Source: Oscillospiraceae bacterium (GTDB lineage: Bacteria; Bacillota; Clostridia; Oscillospirales; Oscillospiraceae). Taken from it: 8,384 nucleotides of DNA. The translations under genes and the position numbers were made by a program. The DNA lies in NCBI GenBank assembly GCA_031263805.1, contig JAISFB010000202.1, forward strand, positions 1 through 8,384, in the 5' to 3' direction. The notes beneath the pieces are model-generated. The model did not search any database. It had not been told where the DNA came from and saw nothing but the letters and a program-made list of their open reading frames with translations. Shown here piece after piece: positions 1 through 5,762 of the stretch. Position 1 is the stretch's first letter. Each line of letters begins with the position of its first letter.

Positions 1-1211
1 TCGGTCTCACCGGCTGTGGCGGTGAGCGTTACCGCCATAGCGGCGCCGGTCGTCGTCATTATGATGTTGTCTCCGGGCGCGACGGCGGCGACGTTGACGG
101 GAGTAGAGCCCATCATAGCCTCGCCCTGGGAGATGAACGGCACGCCAGTGACGCCCCACGCGGACTCAATGAGGTACATATTGTACGTCGCGTCAACGCC
201 GGCGGCGTAACCGCTGACGCCGTCCTTATACCATTTCTCGTGCGCCGTGAGCAGCACGCCTTCAATAGTCATCTCGCCGGGGACTATGGGCTGCGCCGCG
301 ACTTCCACCACGCCGTTGTTGACAATGGTGATGTAAACCTCGGCGGCCGCGACGACGGGAGCTTCCACAACGGGCGGCGCTTCTACGGGCGGCGCGTCGT
401 CAGGAGCTGCGGGCGGGGGGGGAGGCGCGGCTGTGATCGGCCCGTCGATCCCGACGATTATCACATAGTTGAAACCCGCGCCGCCTATAAGCACATAATA
501 GCTTCCGGGGGCGAGGTCAGCCGCAGCCGTCACAGCGGTATAGCCTTCAATGGCGGCGGGGGCGTCAAGCATTGTCGTAAAGCTTGAATCGTAAAGCCCG
601 AAAACATTGGCGCCGTCGGGAATTCCCTGCCCGTCAAGCGACGGGTCGTACTGACCGGCGGCCATCGGCCACACGCCCGCCGGGTAAGCGGAGGCGAGCT
701 CCGCGGGCAGCGCGCTTTCCCCGCCGGCGGGGGGGGCGTCGTCCGGAGCGGTATCGGCGGGGGCGCCCGTTGCGCCGCCTGCGGTCGATATCTCCGAAAT
801 GTCGTTTGTAAGACCGGCTTCGTTATACTGGCCGGCAGCGTTGGCTTCCGTGACGAAAATCACGAATTGAGACATATCCGCGGTGTAGATGTAATAACCG
901 TCGACCGTGTCGATGCTGATCGGCTCGCCGGCTGTGGCGGTGGCGGCGCCGTCTACGCCCATAGACCCGAAGGATACGTCTTTGCTGAACGTCAGGGTGC
1001 TGCCCGGCTTGCCGGCGATGGTTACCATCATGCCGTAGCCGGCGTCTACTGCGGGAGAGTATTTAGAGGCTGCGTCGCTGAGGGTGAGTTCAAAATCGAA
1101 GCCGGGGATTTGAACAGTTACCTCGCCGACGTATTCCGGTGCGGCGAGGGCGAAGTTTGTCATAGCCGCGAGCATAAAGATGACCATGACGAGCGCGAGT
1201 ACCTTCTTCAT
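1..1211 (-). CDS. Secreted modular surface protein, C-terminus outside the window
   Basis: An open frame of 403 codons runs from ATG at 1211-1209 to the left edge without a stop, so the 3' end is missing. GGGAGG lies 7-8 nt before the ATG. Residues 1-23 form a signal peptide (basic MKK, hydrophobic core, ALA near the cleavage site), so the protein is exported. Residues about 26-142 (module A) and 170-255 (module B) match the neighbouring gene at 1364-2389 closely; shared stretches include FDFE.TLSDAA.KY, AGQYN and GLTNDISEI. The A-B linker is short (about 143-169). A Pro/Ala/Val-rich spacer (260-290, including five consecutive Pro) leads to another domain (291-403) containing LTAHEKWYKDGVSGYAAG, reminiscent of small beta-rich modules in clostridial surface proteins, although I cannot name the family. 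Whether it ends in a sortase motif cannot be seen. It lies 152 bp downstream of its paralogue on the same strand, so cotranscription is plausible. Function unknown; adhesion or a wall-associated role is only a guess. Two C8 runs on the coding strand lie in the linkers. Confidence 0.88.
   Translation of the reverse strand, partial: MKKVLALVMVIFMLAAMTNFALAAPEYVGEVTVQIPGFDFELTLSDAASKYSPAVDAGYGMMVTIAGKPGSTLTFSKDVSFGSMGVDGAATATAGEPISIDTVDGYYIYTADMSQFVIFVTEANAAGQYNEAGLTNDISEISTAGGATGAPADTAPDDAPPAGGESALPAELASAYPAGVWPMAAGQYDPSLDGQGIPDGANVFGLYDSSFTTMLDAPAAIEGYTAVTAAADLAPGSYYVLIGGAGFNYVIIVGIDGPITAAPPPPPAAPDDAPPVEAPPVVEAPVVAAAEVYITIVNNGVVEVAAQPIVPGEMTIEGVLLTAHEKWYKDGVSGYAAGVDATYNMYLIESAWGVTGVPFISQGEAMMGSTPVNVAAVAPGDNIIMTTTGAAMAVTLTATAGET
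447..704 (-). repeat. Module B, downstream copy
   Basis: Residues 170-255 of the downstream surface protein. The segment begins with ELASAYPAGVWPMAAGQYDP and contains a PGSYYVL core, each matched in module B of the upstream paralogue (1481-1735). In this gene it is followed by a Pro-rich spacer and a further domain rather than by an anchor. Confidence 0.8.
786..1136 (-). repeat. Module A, downstream copy
   Basis: Residues 26-142 of the downstream surface protein. They align essentially without gaps with residues 26-142 of the upstream paralogue (1964-2314), apart from a small length difference in mid-module, and share phrases such as AGQYN and GLTNDISEI. The DNA is also visibly similar around 790-850 versus 1975-2035. 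I see this as one arm of a tandem gene duplication. The module contains alternating hydrophobic stretches suggesting beta-strands; no family recognised. Confidence 0.8.
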
Positions 1212-1363
1212 TTGGCTTCCTCCCAGAAGTGGTTAAATTAAGCGCGGTCAAAGAACGGCGGAGCTGTTCCGGGCGATGATATGTACATTGTTGTACAGCA
1301 TCCGCGGCGGAAACAACTCCGCCGAACTTCCGGCCGCAATTTTAAGTGCCGGTACGACGAAAT
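1212..1363 (-). other. Gap between the two surface genes, with two small hairpins
   Basis: 152 bp separating the paralogues. It holds a 7-bp inverted repeat (1305-1311 with 1318-1324, loop of 6) and, just beyond it in the transcription direction, a TGTACA-4-TGTACA element (1282-1297). Neither is followed by a T run on the minus strand, so I do not call an intrinsic terminator. A TTGACC lies near 1248-1253 on the minus strand but no convincing -10 is properly spaced from it, so a separate promoter for the downstream gene is not supported. Confidence 0.45.
1282..1297. promoter_or_regulatory. Palindrome TGTACA-N4-TGTACA
   Basis: Two copies of the self-complementary hexamer TGTACA separated by TTGT, 71-86 bp upstream of the downstream surface gene. 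The arrangement is symmetric and could be a protein-binding site or, as RNA, a 6-bp stem with a 4-nt loop. Role not established; it may also be chance. Confidence 0.3.
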
Positions 1364-2389
1364 TTATTTGCTCTTGCTTTTGCGGGGAATTACGAGGACA
1401 AAGGCGAGCGCCGCGACCGCGAACACGGAGGCGAACAGCACAACGCCCGAGGAATCGCCCGTGGCGGGGGCGGAGCCGGCGGCGGGCATTACGAGGACAT
1501 AGCCGAAGCCGCTGCTTGCGTTGAGCACATAATAGGCGCCGGGCGTGAGCGCGGAGGCGGATGACGCGGCGGTGTAGCCGGCGAGCGACGACGGGGCGGT
1601 CAGCATGGCGTACGCCGCGTCAAAGAGGCCGTATACATACGTGCCGTTGGGAATGCTGTTGCCGTCAAGGCCCGGATCATAAGTACCGGCGGCAATCGGC
1701 CACACGCCTACGTCAAACGCGGAGGCCAGCTCTGAGGGCTTCGTGTAAGCCGCAGCGGGGGGAGCGGCGGGAGCCTCGGGCTCAGCCGCGGGGGGAGCAA
1801 CCTCGACGGGAGCTTCCACTACGGGCGGCTCGGCGGGTTGCACGTCGGGTACCTGCTCGGGCTCCTCGACAGGGGGAACTTCCTCTGCGGGCTCGTCAAC
1901 GACAGGTTCGTCAACGGCGGGTTCTTCGACGGGAGGTTCCGGATCGGCGGCGGCAGTGGCGACGGCAATCTCGGAGATGTCGTTTGTGAGACCGTCTTCA
2001 TTGTACTGGCCGGCAGTATTGGATTCGTTAACGAACATCAGGAACTTTGAGCCATCGGCATTGTAGGTGTAGTGACCTTCAATCGTGTCAAAGCTGATTG
2101 CCTCGCCGGCTTTGGCGGTCACGGCATCATTCGTACCCATATAGCCGAACGATATGTCCTTGCTGAAAGTTATCTTACTTCCCGGTTTTCCTACAATTGT
2201 GCCGGATGCGCCATATGGACTTTCAACAATCGGACCGTATTTAGCCGCTGCGTCGCTGAGAGTGATTTCAAAATCGAAATCGGGGACTTGGATAGTTACC
2301 TCGCCGATATATGTGGGGGCGGCGAGCGCGATGTTTGTCATAGCCGCGAGCATCAGAACGGCGATGACGAGTGCGAGTACCTTTTTCAT
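1364..2389 (-). CDS. Secreted, probably sortase-anchored modular surface protein
   Basis: A 341-residue protein starting at ATG 2389-2387, with AGGAGG at 2398-2403 placed 8 nt upstream. Residues 1-23 are a signal peptide. Module A (26-142) and module B (219-303) are shared with the downstream paralogue. Between them, residues 143-218 form an extended linker made almost only of Pro, Glu, Val, Ala and Asp, strongly acidic and likely an unstructured stalk. The C-terminus has APATG (307-311), a hydrophobic segment (about 314-334) and the basic tail RKSKSK, the three-part layout of a sortase substrate. The first motif position is Ala rather than the canonical Leu. The protein is therefore probably covalently attached to peptidoglycan with its modules displayed outside. 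No catalytic motif was recognised, so the ligand or role is unknown. It is transcribed from the promoter at 2571-2600 through a leader of about 170 nt. Isoleucine is mostly ATC/ATT (2 ATA of 15), unlike the ABC genes. Confidence 0.9.
   Translation of the reverse strand: MKKVLALVIAVLMLAAMTNIALAAPTYIGEVTIQVPDFDFEITLSDAAAKYGPIVESPYGASGTIVGKPGSKITFSKDISFGYMGTNDAVTAKAGEAISFDTIEGHYTYNADGSKFLMFVNESNTAGQYNEDGLTNDISEIAVATAAADPEPPVEEPAVDEPVVDEPAEEVPPVEEPEQVPDVQPAEPPVVEAPVEVAPPAAEPEAPAAPPAAAYTKPSELASAFDVGVWPIAAGTYDPGLDGNSIPNGTYVYGLFDAAYAMLTAPSSLAGYTAASSASALTPGAYYVLNASSGFGYVLVMPAAGSAPATGDSSGVVLFASVFAVAALAFVLVIPRKSKSK
1457..1471 (-). other. Sortase-type sorting motif APATG
   Basis: Codons 307-311 of the surface protein read Ala-Pro-Ala-Thr-Gly, followed by Asp-Ser-Ser-Gly, a hydrophobic stretch of about 20 residues and a six-residue tail with four basic residues. 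This order (xPxTG, membrane segment, positive tail) is the established layout of sortase substrates, where cleavage occurs between Thr and Gly. The leading Ala departs from LPxTG. No sortase gene is in the window, so which sortase acts is unknown. Confidence 0.72.
1481..1735 (-). repeat. Module B, upstream copy
   Basis: Residues 219-303 of the upstream surface protein, with ELASAFDVGVWPIAAGTYDP at its start and PGAYYVL near its end, paralogous to 447-704. The APATG anchor follows only a few residues later, so this module would be closest to the cell wall. Confidence 0.8.
1964..2314 (-). repeat. Module A, upstream copy
   Basis: Residues 26-142 of the upstream surface protein, the paralogous partner of 786-1136. 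Conserved features include FDFEITLSDAA near its start, GKPGS near residue 68, the TFSKD segment and GLTNDISEI at its end. It is followed directly by the acidic proline linker, so the module boundary is sharp. Confidence 0.8.
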
Positions 2390-2563
2390 TGGGGATTCCT
2401 CCTGTTAATAATATAGTGAACTTTGGCCGGCCTTGACGCCGGCCGGGAGCGGAGCGGCTGTCAGGGGGAGAGGGGGAGTCAGCGTCCTTTGCGCGAGAGA
2501 AGCGGGGGAATTCGGCTGACTGCCGCCTAATCCGGACTGACGGCGATTCGCTGCCCGTTCATT
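2390..2563 (-). other. Long GC-rich 5' leader of the upstream surface gene
   Basis: Between the inferred start of transcription and the ATG lie about 170 nt with no good coding frame. They contain a 7-bp perfect GC inverted repeat (2425-2431 with 2438-2444, 6-nt loop) about 20 nt upstream of the AGGAGG, and CCCCCT-rich stretches on the transcript strand. I could not match it to a known riboswitch or T-box. It may stabilise the mRNA or regulate translation. Confidence 0.4.
2425..2444. other. GC-rich hairpin in the leader
   Basis: GGCCGGC at 2425-2431 pairs perfectly with GCCGGCC at 2438-2444 around a 6-nt loop. In the surface-protein mRNA the hairpin sits just before a short A/T-rich stretch that leads to the ribosome binding site. 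No T run follows, so it is not a terminator. Confidence 0.45.
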
Positions 2564-2570
2564 GATTCGT

Positions 2571-2600
2571 AATATATACCAGCCCCGCGCAACTTGTCAA
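2571..2600 (-). promoter_or_regulatory. Sigma-A promoter of the upstream surface gene
   Basis: On the minus strand TTGACA (2600-2595) is followed after 18 nt by TATATT (2576-2571); an overlapping TATATA gives 16 nt. The sequence just upstream (about 2601-2645) is rich in A on this strand, resembling an UP element. Transcription would start near 2563, leaving a leader of about 170 nt before the ATG at 2389. Confidence 0.75.
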
Positions 2601-2850
2601 CACTTTTTTTGTTTGTTTTGTCAGGCGGGCAAATAATTTTTTTTCCGCGCTCCGGCGAGGGCGCGGGAAGCCCGCGCGCGGGCGGGGGAAAAAAGCTCGC
2701 CGCGCTCCCCGCCGCCCCGCCGCAAAATTCGACATAATCATTGCGAATTAAGGACTATTGAACGCCGCGCCGGATGTCCCGTTTGAATTTTATGCACGTT
2801 TTGCACAAAGGATGTTACGAAAAAATTTTATCCGTCATTGAAAATATCTA
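2601..2850. other. Central part of the divergent intergenic region
   Basis: No gene is supported here. The section contains the A/T tract upstream of the leftward promoter, a very GC-rich block (about 2645-2723) with a 7-bp stem GCGCGGG-3-CCCGCGC (2661-2677), and then A/T-rich DNA with AATTCG-N12-CGAATT (2726-2749) and two direct TGCAC copies (2793 and 2802). The composition switches abruptly near 2724. One short Arg/Pro-rich minus-strand frame crosses it but covers the promoter and is not credible. Confidence 0.5.
2726..2749. promoter_or_regulatory. Inverted repeat AATTCG-N12-CGAATT, possible operator
   Basis: Two 6-bp arms are separated by 12 bp, so arm centres are 18 bp apart. The site lies between the two divergent promoters. 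The geometry suits a dimeric regulator, but no function can be shown from sequence and chance is possible in this A/T-rich stretch. Confidence 0.25.
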
Positions 2851-2878
2851 TTGACAAATAAAATCTAACGTGTATAAT
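2851..2878 (+). promoter_or_regulatory. Sigma-A promoter of the marR-ABC operon
   Basis: TTGACA at 2851-2856 and TATAAT at 2873-2878, both perfect consensus hexamers, separated by 16 bp. Transcription should begin near 2885, giving a leader of about 58 nt before the GTG of the regulator. Such a strong core promoter fits an operon held down by a repressor. Confidence 0.88.
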
Positions 2879-2911
2879 TACTAACAGCAGAAAATATTAA
2901 CCGCATTACTA

Positions 2912-2926
2912 TCTAACGCCATTAGA
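2912..2926. promoter_or_regulatory. Candidate MarR operator TCTAA-N5-TTAGA
   Basis: A 5-5-5 inverted repeat lies between the inferred transcription start and the regulator's start codon. ATCTAACG, which includes its left arm, also occurs at 2863-2870 inside the promoter spacer, 48 bp away. MarR repressors commonly bind short palindromes overlapping or just downstream of their own promoter, so this is a plausible autoregulatory site, inferred only from position and symmetry. Confidence 0.35.
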
Positions 2927-2927
2927 G

Positions 2928-2935
2928 AAAGGAGG
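2928..2935 (+). promoter_or_regulatory. Ribosome binding site deciding the GTG start of marR
   Basis: AAAGGAGG, a near-perfect match to the 16S anti-Shine-Dalgarno partner, ends 7 nt before GTG at 2943. Internal ATG codons at residues 14 and 17 have nothing comparable, so the GTG start is chosen. Confidence 0.85.
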
Positions 2936-2942
2936 CTTAACA

Positions 2943-3392
2943 GTGGATTACGCGGCTCTGGCGGTCAGCCTTGACGAAAGTATGTCAAAAATGCACGGAG
3001 ATACGAAACGCGGCAAGCTTACGCCCCTGCCCCCCGGCGGAGAGATGTTTGTACTCAGCGTGATAACCGCCTCGGGCGACGCCATCAGCCCCGGAGAGCT
3101 AAGCGCCATATGCGGCGTCACGACCGCGCGCGTCGCCGTCGCGCTGAAAATGCTTGAGGACAAGGGCTATATCGTCCGCGAGACGGACAGAAGCGACAGG
3201 CGGCGCACCTTGGTGACGGCCACGCCCGCGGGCCGGGAATCCTTCAAGCGCCACGACGAGGAGCGCCGGAGGATGCTCGAACGCCTGCTGCGCGAGCTCG
3301 GCGAAAACGACGCGAGCGAATACGTCAGAATAGTCGGGCGCGTCGCCGAGATCACCCGCCGCGGCAATCGCCGCCCTCCGCCACACGTCTGA
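2943..3392 (+). CDS. MarR-family transcriptional regulator
   Basis: 149 residues starting at GTG, the normal length for MarR proteins, which bind DNA as dimers and usually release it on binding a small phenolic or lipophilic ligand or after oxidation. Residues about 33-46 (EMFVLSVITASG) fit the helix before the winged helix. ISPGELSAICGVTTARVAVALKMLE (about 48-73, read across) is the helix-turn-helix with the recognition helix, and the wing carries DRSDRRRTLVTATPAGRE, the hallmark D-x-R-D/S-x-R-R motif. The N- and C-terminal helices form the dimer interface. One Cys (in the HTH) is present, giving no clear redox sensor. The gene is first in the operon, 57 bp before the ABC genes with no terminator in between, a standard layout for a local repressor of a drug-type exporter. 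Inducer unknown. The Arg/Pro-rich tail is unremarkable. Confidence 0.9.
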   Translation: MDYAALAVSLDESMSKMHGDTKRGKLTPLPPGGEMFVLSVITASGDAISPGELSAICGVTTARVAVALKMLEDKGYIVRETDRSDRRRTLVTATPAGRESFKRHDEERRRMLERLLRELGENDASEYVRIVGRVAEITRRGNRRPPPHV

Positions 3393-3433
3393 AAAAGCAC
3401 CGCAACAGCATTTCCAAATTAAAATCCAGCAAG

Positions 3434-3440
3434 AAAGAGG
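3434..3440 (+). promoter_or_regulatory. Ribosome binding site deciding the TTG start of ABC gene 1
   Basis: AAAGAGG ends 9 nt before TTG at 3450. It is weaker than the sites of the other two operon genes. The next ATG (residue 14) falls inside the first membrane segment and would remove the conserved start of the transmembrane domain, so TTG is preferred. Confidence 0.65.
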
Positions 3441-3449
3441 TCCTAATAT

Positions 3450-5762
3450 TTGAAACTTATTCTGAGATATTTTAAGCCGTTTATTTTTATGGCGGTAATT
3501 TCTATCGCGCTGCTGTTCGCGCAGAATATCGCGGAGCTTTATCTGCCGCGGTTTATGAGCAGTATGGTCGATACCGGTATTATAAGGGGCGGTATCGACG
3601 AGGCCGCGCCGCGGGCGATGTCCGACGGCGCTATGGAATTAATAACGCGCTTTATGTCCGAAAACGACGCGCAGGCCTTCCGCGCGCTGTACACAAAGGC
3701 GGATACGCGCGAGGCGCTGCCCGATTCGGCGGCAAAGACGTTCCCGAGGCTCGGCGGCGAGCAGGCCGGCTATGTGCTGCGGGACGTCGAGGTCCCGCAA
3801 GCGGTCGGCGAGGCGTACTCGGACGCCTCGTACGGCGCGTCGCTCATCCTTTATCAGTGGTTCTCCGATACGCGTTTGTCAGACTGGCTCGCGGAGGACG
3901 CGTCACGCACGGTATTTGCGCCCGACGCGCCGCAGCTTGACATCGTGAAGCTCGACGCCGACATTATATATAATGTGTTCGCCCCCGGCTCGCCGTATGC
4001 CGACGCGATAGCGCCGGCGGAGGGACAGGACGCGGAGGAACAGGATTCCGGAGCCCCGGCGTTCGCGGCAATGCCGGACGAGGTTTCCGACGCGCAGAAA
4101 TATTCAGTCGGCACGTCGTTTGACCGCGTGTTTTACGCCGAGCTCGGCGCGAGCGCGCACAGCATACAGCAGTCGTCTATACTTACGATAGGCGCCCAAA
4201 TGCTCGGCATCACGCTGCTCGTGATAATAGTCACGATAGCGAACGGCTTCCTATCCTCGCGCATATCGACGGGGATAGGGCGCAACCTGCGCCACGACCT
4301 GTTCAGCAAGGTGCAGACGTTCTCGCCGCCGGAGTTCGACAAGTTCTCCACGGCGTCGCTGATAACGCGCACGACTAACGACGTGTCGAGCGTGCAGATG
4401 GTCGCGATGATGGCGCTGCGTATGATACTCTCCGCACCGATAATGGGCGTGGGCGGCATTATAATGGCGATAAAGCTGAACCCCGGTATGAGCTGGATAG
4501 TCGCCGTCGGCGTGGCGCTGCTGCTGCTCGTGCAGGTGTTTTTCTTCTCAAGGATCATTCCGAAATTTCAGATAATGCAGAAGCTGCGCGATAAATTAAA
4601 CCTCGTGGCGCGTGAAAACCTGACGGGAATGCTCGTCATCCGCGCGTTCGGCAACGAGCAGCGCGAGGAAGCGCGCTTTGAGGAGGCTAACGACAGTATC
4701 CGCAAGACGAACCGCTACGTCCAGATAATGATGACGATACAGCAGCCGATAATCCAGTTCCTGCTCGGCTGCACGACGCTTACGGTGATGTTCTTCTCTG
4801 TGCGCGCCATCGACGGCGGAAGCCTTGAGGTCGGACAGATGATAGCGTTTATGCAGTACGTGATGCAGATAATACAGTCGTTTATGATGATCTCAATGAT
4901 GTTCATTATAATACCGCAGGCGCTTGTCTCCGCGAATCGTATCAAGGAGGTTTTGTATACTGACACGAAGGTCACGGACGCGCCGCCCGAAAAGCTGAAA
5001 ACGCTCGGCGCGCGCGCTCACGGCGAGATCGAATTCAAAAACGTGTCGTTCAAGTATCAGGACGCGGAAGCGCCCGTGCTCGAAAACATATCCTTCACGG
5101 CGAAGGGCGGGGAGATGACGGCGTTCATCGGTTCCACAGGCTCGGGAAAATCCACGCTGATCAACCTGATCCCGCGCTTTTACGACGTGACGGAGGGCGC
5201 GATAACGCTCGACGGCGTCGATATACGCGAGCTTTCGATACACGAGCTGCGCGAAAATCTCGGCTACGTCCCGCAAAAGGGCATACTGTTCTCCGGTGAC
5301 ATTTCCTCCAACCTCAGCTACGGCAAGGAGGACGGCACGGACGAGGAATTCCGCGGCGCGCTGAGCGTGGCCCAGGCCGAGGACTTCGTGTTCGCGGGCA
5401 AGGAAGGACTCGCCACGGAGATCGCCCAGTCGGGCGACAACGTTTCCGGCGGGCAGAAGCAGCGGCTTTCGATAGCCCGCGCGCTCGTGAAAAAGCCGCC
5501 CGTGTACATATTCGACGACAGCTTTTCAGCGCTCGACTTCAAGACGGACGCCGCCCTGCGCCGCGCGCTGAACGACTACACGGGCAGGACGACGACGCTT
5601 ATCGTCGCCCAGCGCATAAGCACGATAATGCACGCGCAGCAGATAATAGTGCTCGACAACGGCAAAATCGTCGGCCGAGGCACGCACCGCGAGCTGCTTG
5701 AATCGTGCGAGGAATACCGCGAGATCGCGGAAAGCCAGCTATCTAAGGAGGAATTGGCGTGA
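3450..5762 (+). CDS. Heterodimeric ABC exporter, subunit with degenerate nucleotide site and large ectodomain
   Basis: A 770-residue half-transporter: six-helix exporter transmembrane domain followed by a nucleotide-binding domain (NBD). TM1 is about residues 10-30 and TM2 about 241-266; the roughly 190 residues between (46-236) are hydrophilic and extracytoplasmic, whereas ordinary family members have a short loop and total near 580. The remaining helices fill about 320-490. NBD motifs: A-loop Tyr536, Walker A GSTGSGKST (561-569), Q-loop Gln609, signature VSGGQ (665-669), Walker B VYIFDD (685-690), and a switch segment AQRIST with Gln721. Asp690 replaces the catalytic Glu and Gln721 the switch His, as known for the TM287-type subunit of heterodimers, so its own Walker site should hydrolyse ATP poorly. 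The last four bases overlap the next gene, giving coupled translation and a 1:1 partner. Expected role is efflux of a hydrophobic drug, lipid or peptide; substrate unknown. Confidence 0.93.
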   Translation: MKLILRYFKPFIFMAVISIALLFAQNIAELYLPRFMSSMVDTGIIRGGIDEAAPRAMSDGAMELITRFMSENDAQAFRALYTKADTREALPDSAAKTFPRLGGEQAGYVLRDVEVPQAVGEAYSDASYGASLILYQWFSDTRLSDWLAEDASRTVFAPDAPQLDIVKLDADIIYNVFAPGSPYADAIAPAEGQDAEEQDSGAPAFAAMPDEVSDAQKYSVGTSFDRVFYAELGASAHSIQQSSILTIGAQMLGITLLVIIVTIANGFLSSRISTGIGRNLRHDLFSKVQTFSPPEFDKFSTASLITRTTNDVSSVQMVAMMALRMILSAPIMGVGGIIMAIKLNPGMSWIVAVGVALLLLVQVFFFSRIIPKFQIMQKLRDKLNLVARENLTGMLVIRAFGNEQREEARFEEANDSIRKTNRYVQIMMTIQQPIIQFLLGCTTLTVMFFSVRAIDGGSLEVGQMIAFMQYVMQIIQSFMMISMMFIIIPQALVSANRIKEVLYTDTKVTDAPPEKLKTLGARAHGEIEFKNVSFKYQDAEAPVLENISFTAKGGEMTAFIGSTGSGKSTLINLIPRFYDVTEGAITLDGVDIRELSIHELRENLGYVPQKGILFSGDISSNLSYGKEDGTDEEFRGALSVAQAEDFVFAGKEGLATEIAQSGDNVSGGQKQRLSIARALVKKPPVYIFDDSFSALDFKTDAALRRALNDYTGRTTTLIVAQRISTIMHAQQIIVLDNGKIVGRGTHRELLESCEEYREIAESQLSKEELA
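3585..4157 (+). other. Extracytoplasmic insert between TM1 and TM2 of ABC protein 1
   Basis: Encodes residues 46-236. The segment is rich in Asp, Glu, Ala and Ser, has no long hydrophobic stretch and includes an acidic patch at about 190-200 (AEGQDAEEQDSG). Because it lies between TM1 and TM2 of an exporter fold, it must face outside. Similar long first loops occur, as far as I recall, in a subgroup of clostridial ABC exporters, so this may be a clade feature. Function unknown; it could gate or capture substrate or contact the wall. Confidence 0.7.
5745..5751 (+). promoter_or_regulatory. Ribosome binding site of ABC gene 2 inside ABC gene 1
   Basis: AAGGAGG ends 7 nt before the GTG at 5759 and lies in the last codons of ABC gene 1. 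The GTGA overlap (5759-5762) of start and stop codons points to translational coupling. Confidence 0.85.

Noticed and set aside
1305..1324. Hairpin after the anchored surface gene considered as an intrinsic terminator
   Set aside because: The 7-bp stem is good but no T run follows on the minus strand, so termination is not supported.
867..2416. Several plus-strand frames opposite the surface genes (e.g. 867-1241, 1561-1989, 2072-2416)
   Set aside because: They are antisense to two paralogous genes with signal peptides and good ribosome binding sites. The similarity between these shadows only mirrors the duplication.
2390..2563. Leader considered as a known riboswitch or T-box
   Set aside because: I looked for T-box and common riboswitch core sequences and saw none; only one clear stem is present.
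2559..2741. A 60-codon minus-strand frame in the divergent intergenic region
   Set aside because: It overlaps the promoter at 2571-2600, is Arg/Pro-rich and has no ribosome binding site.
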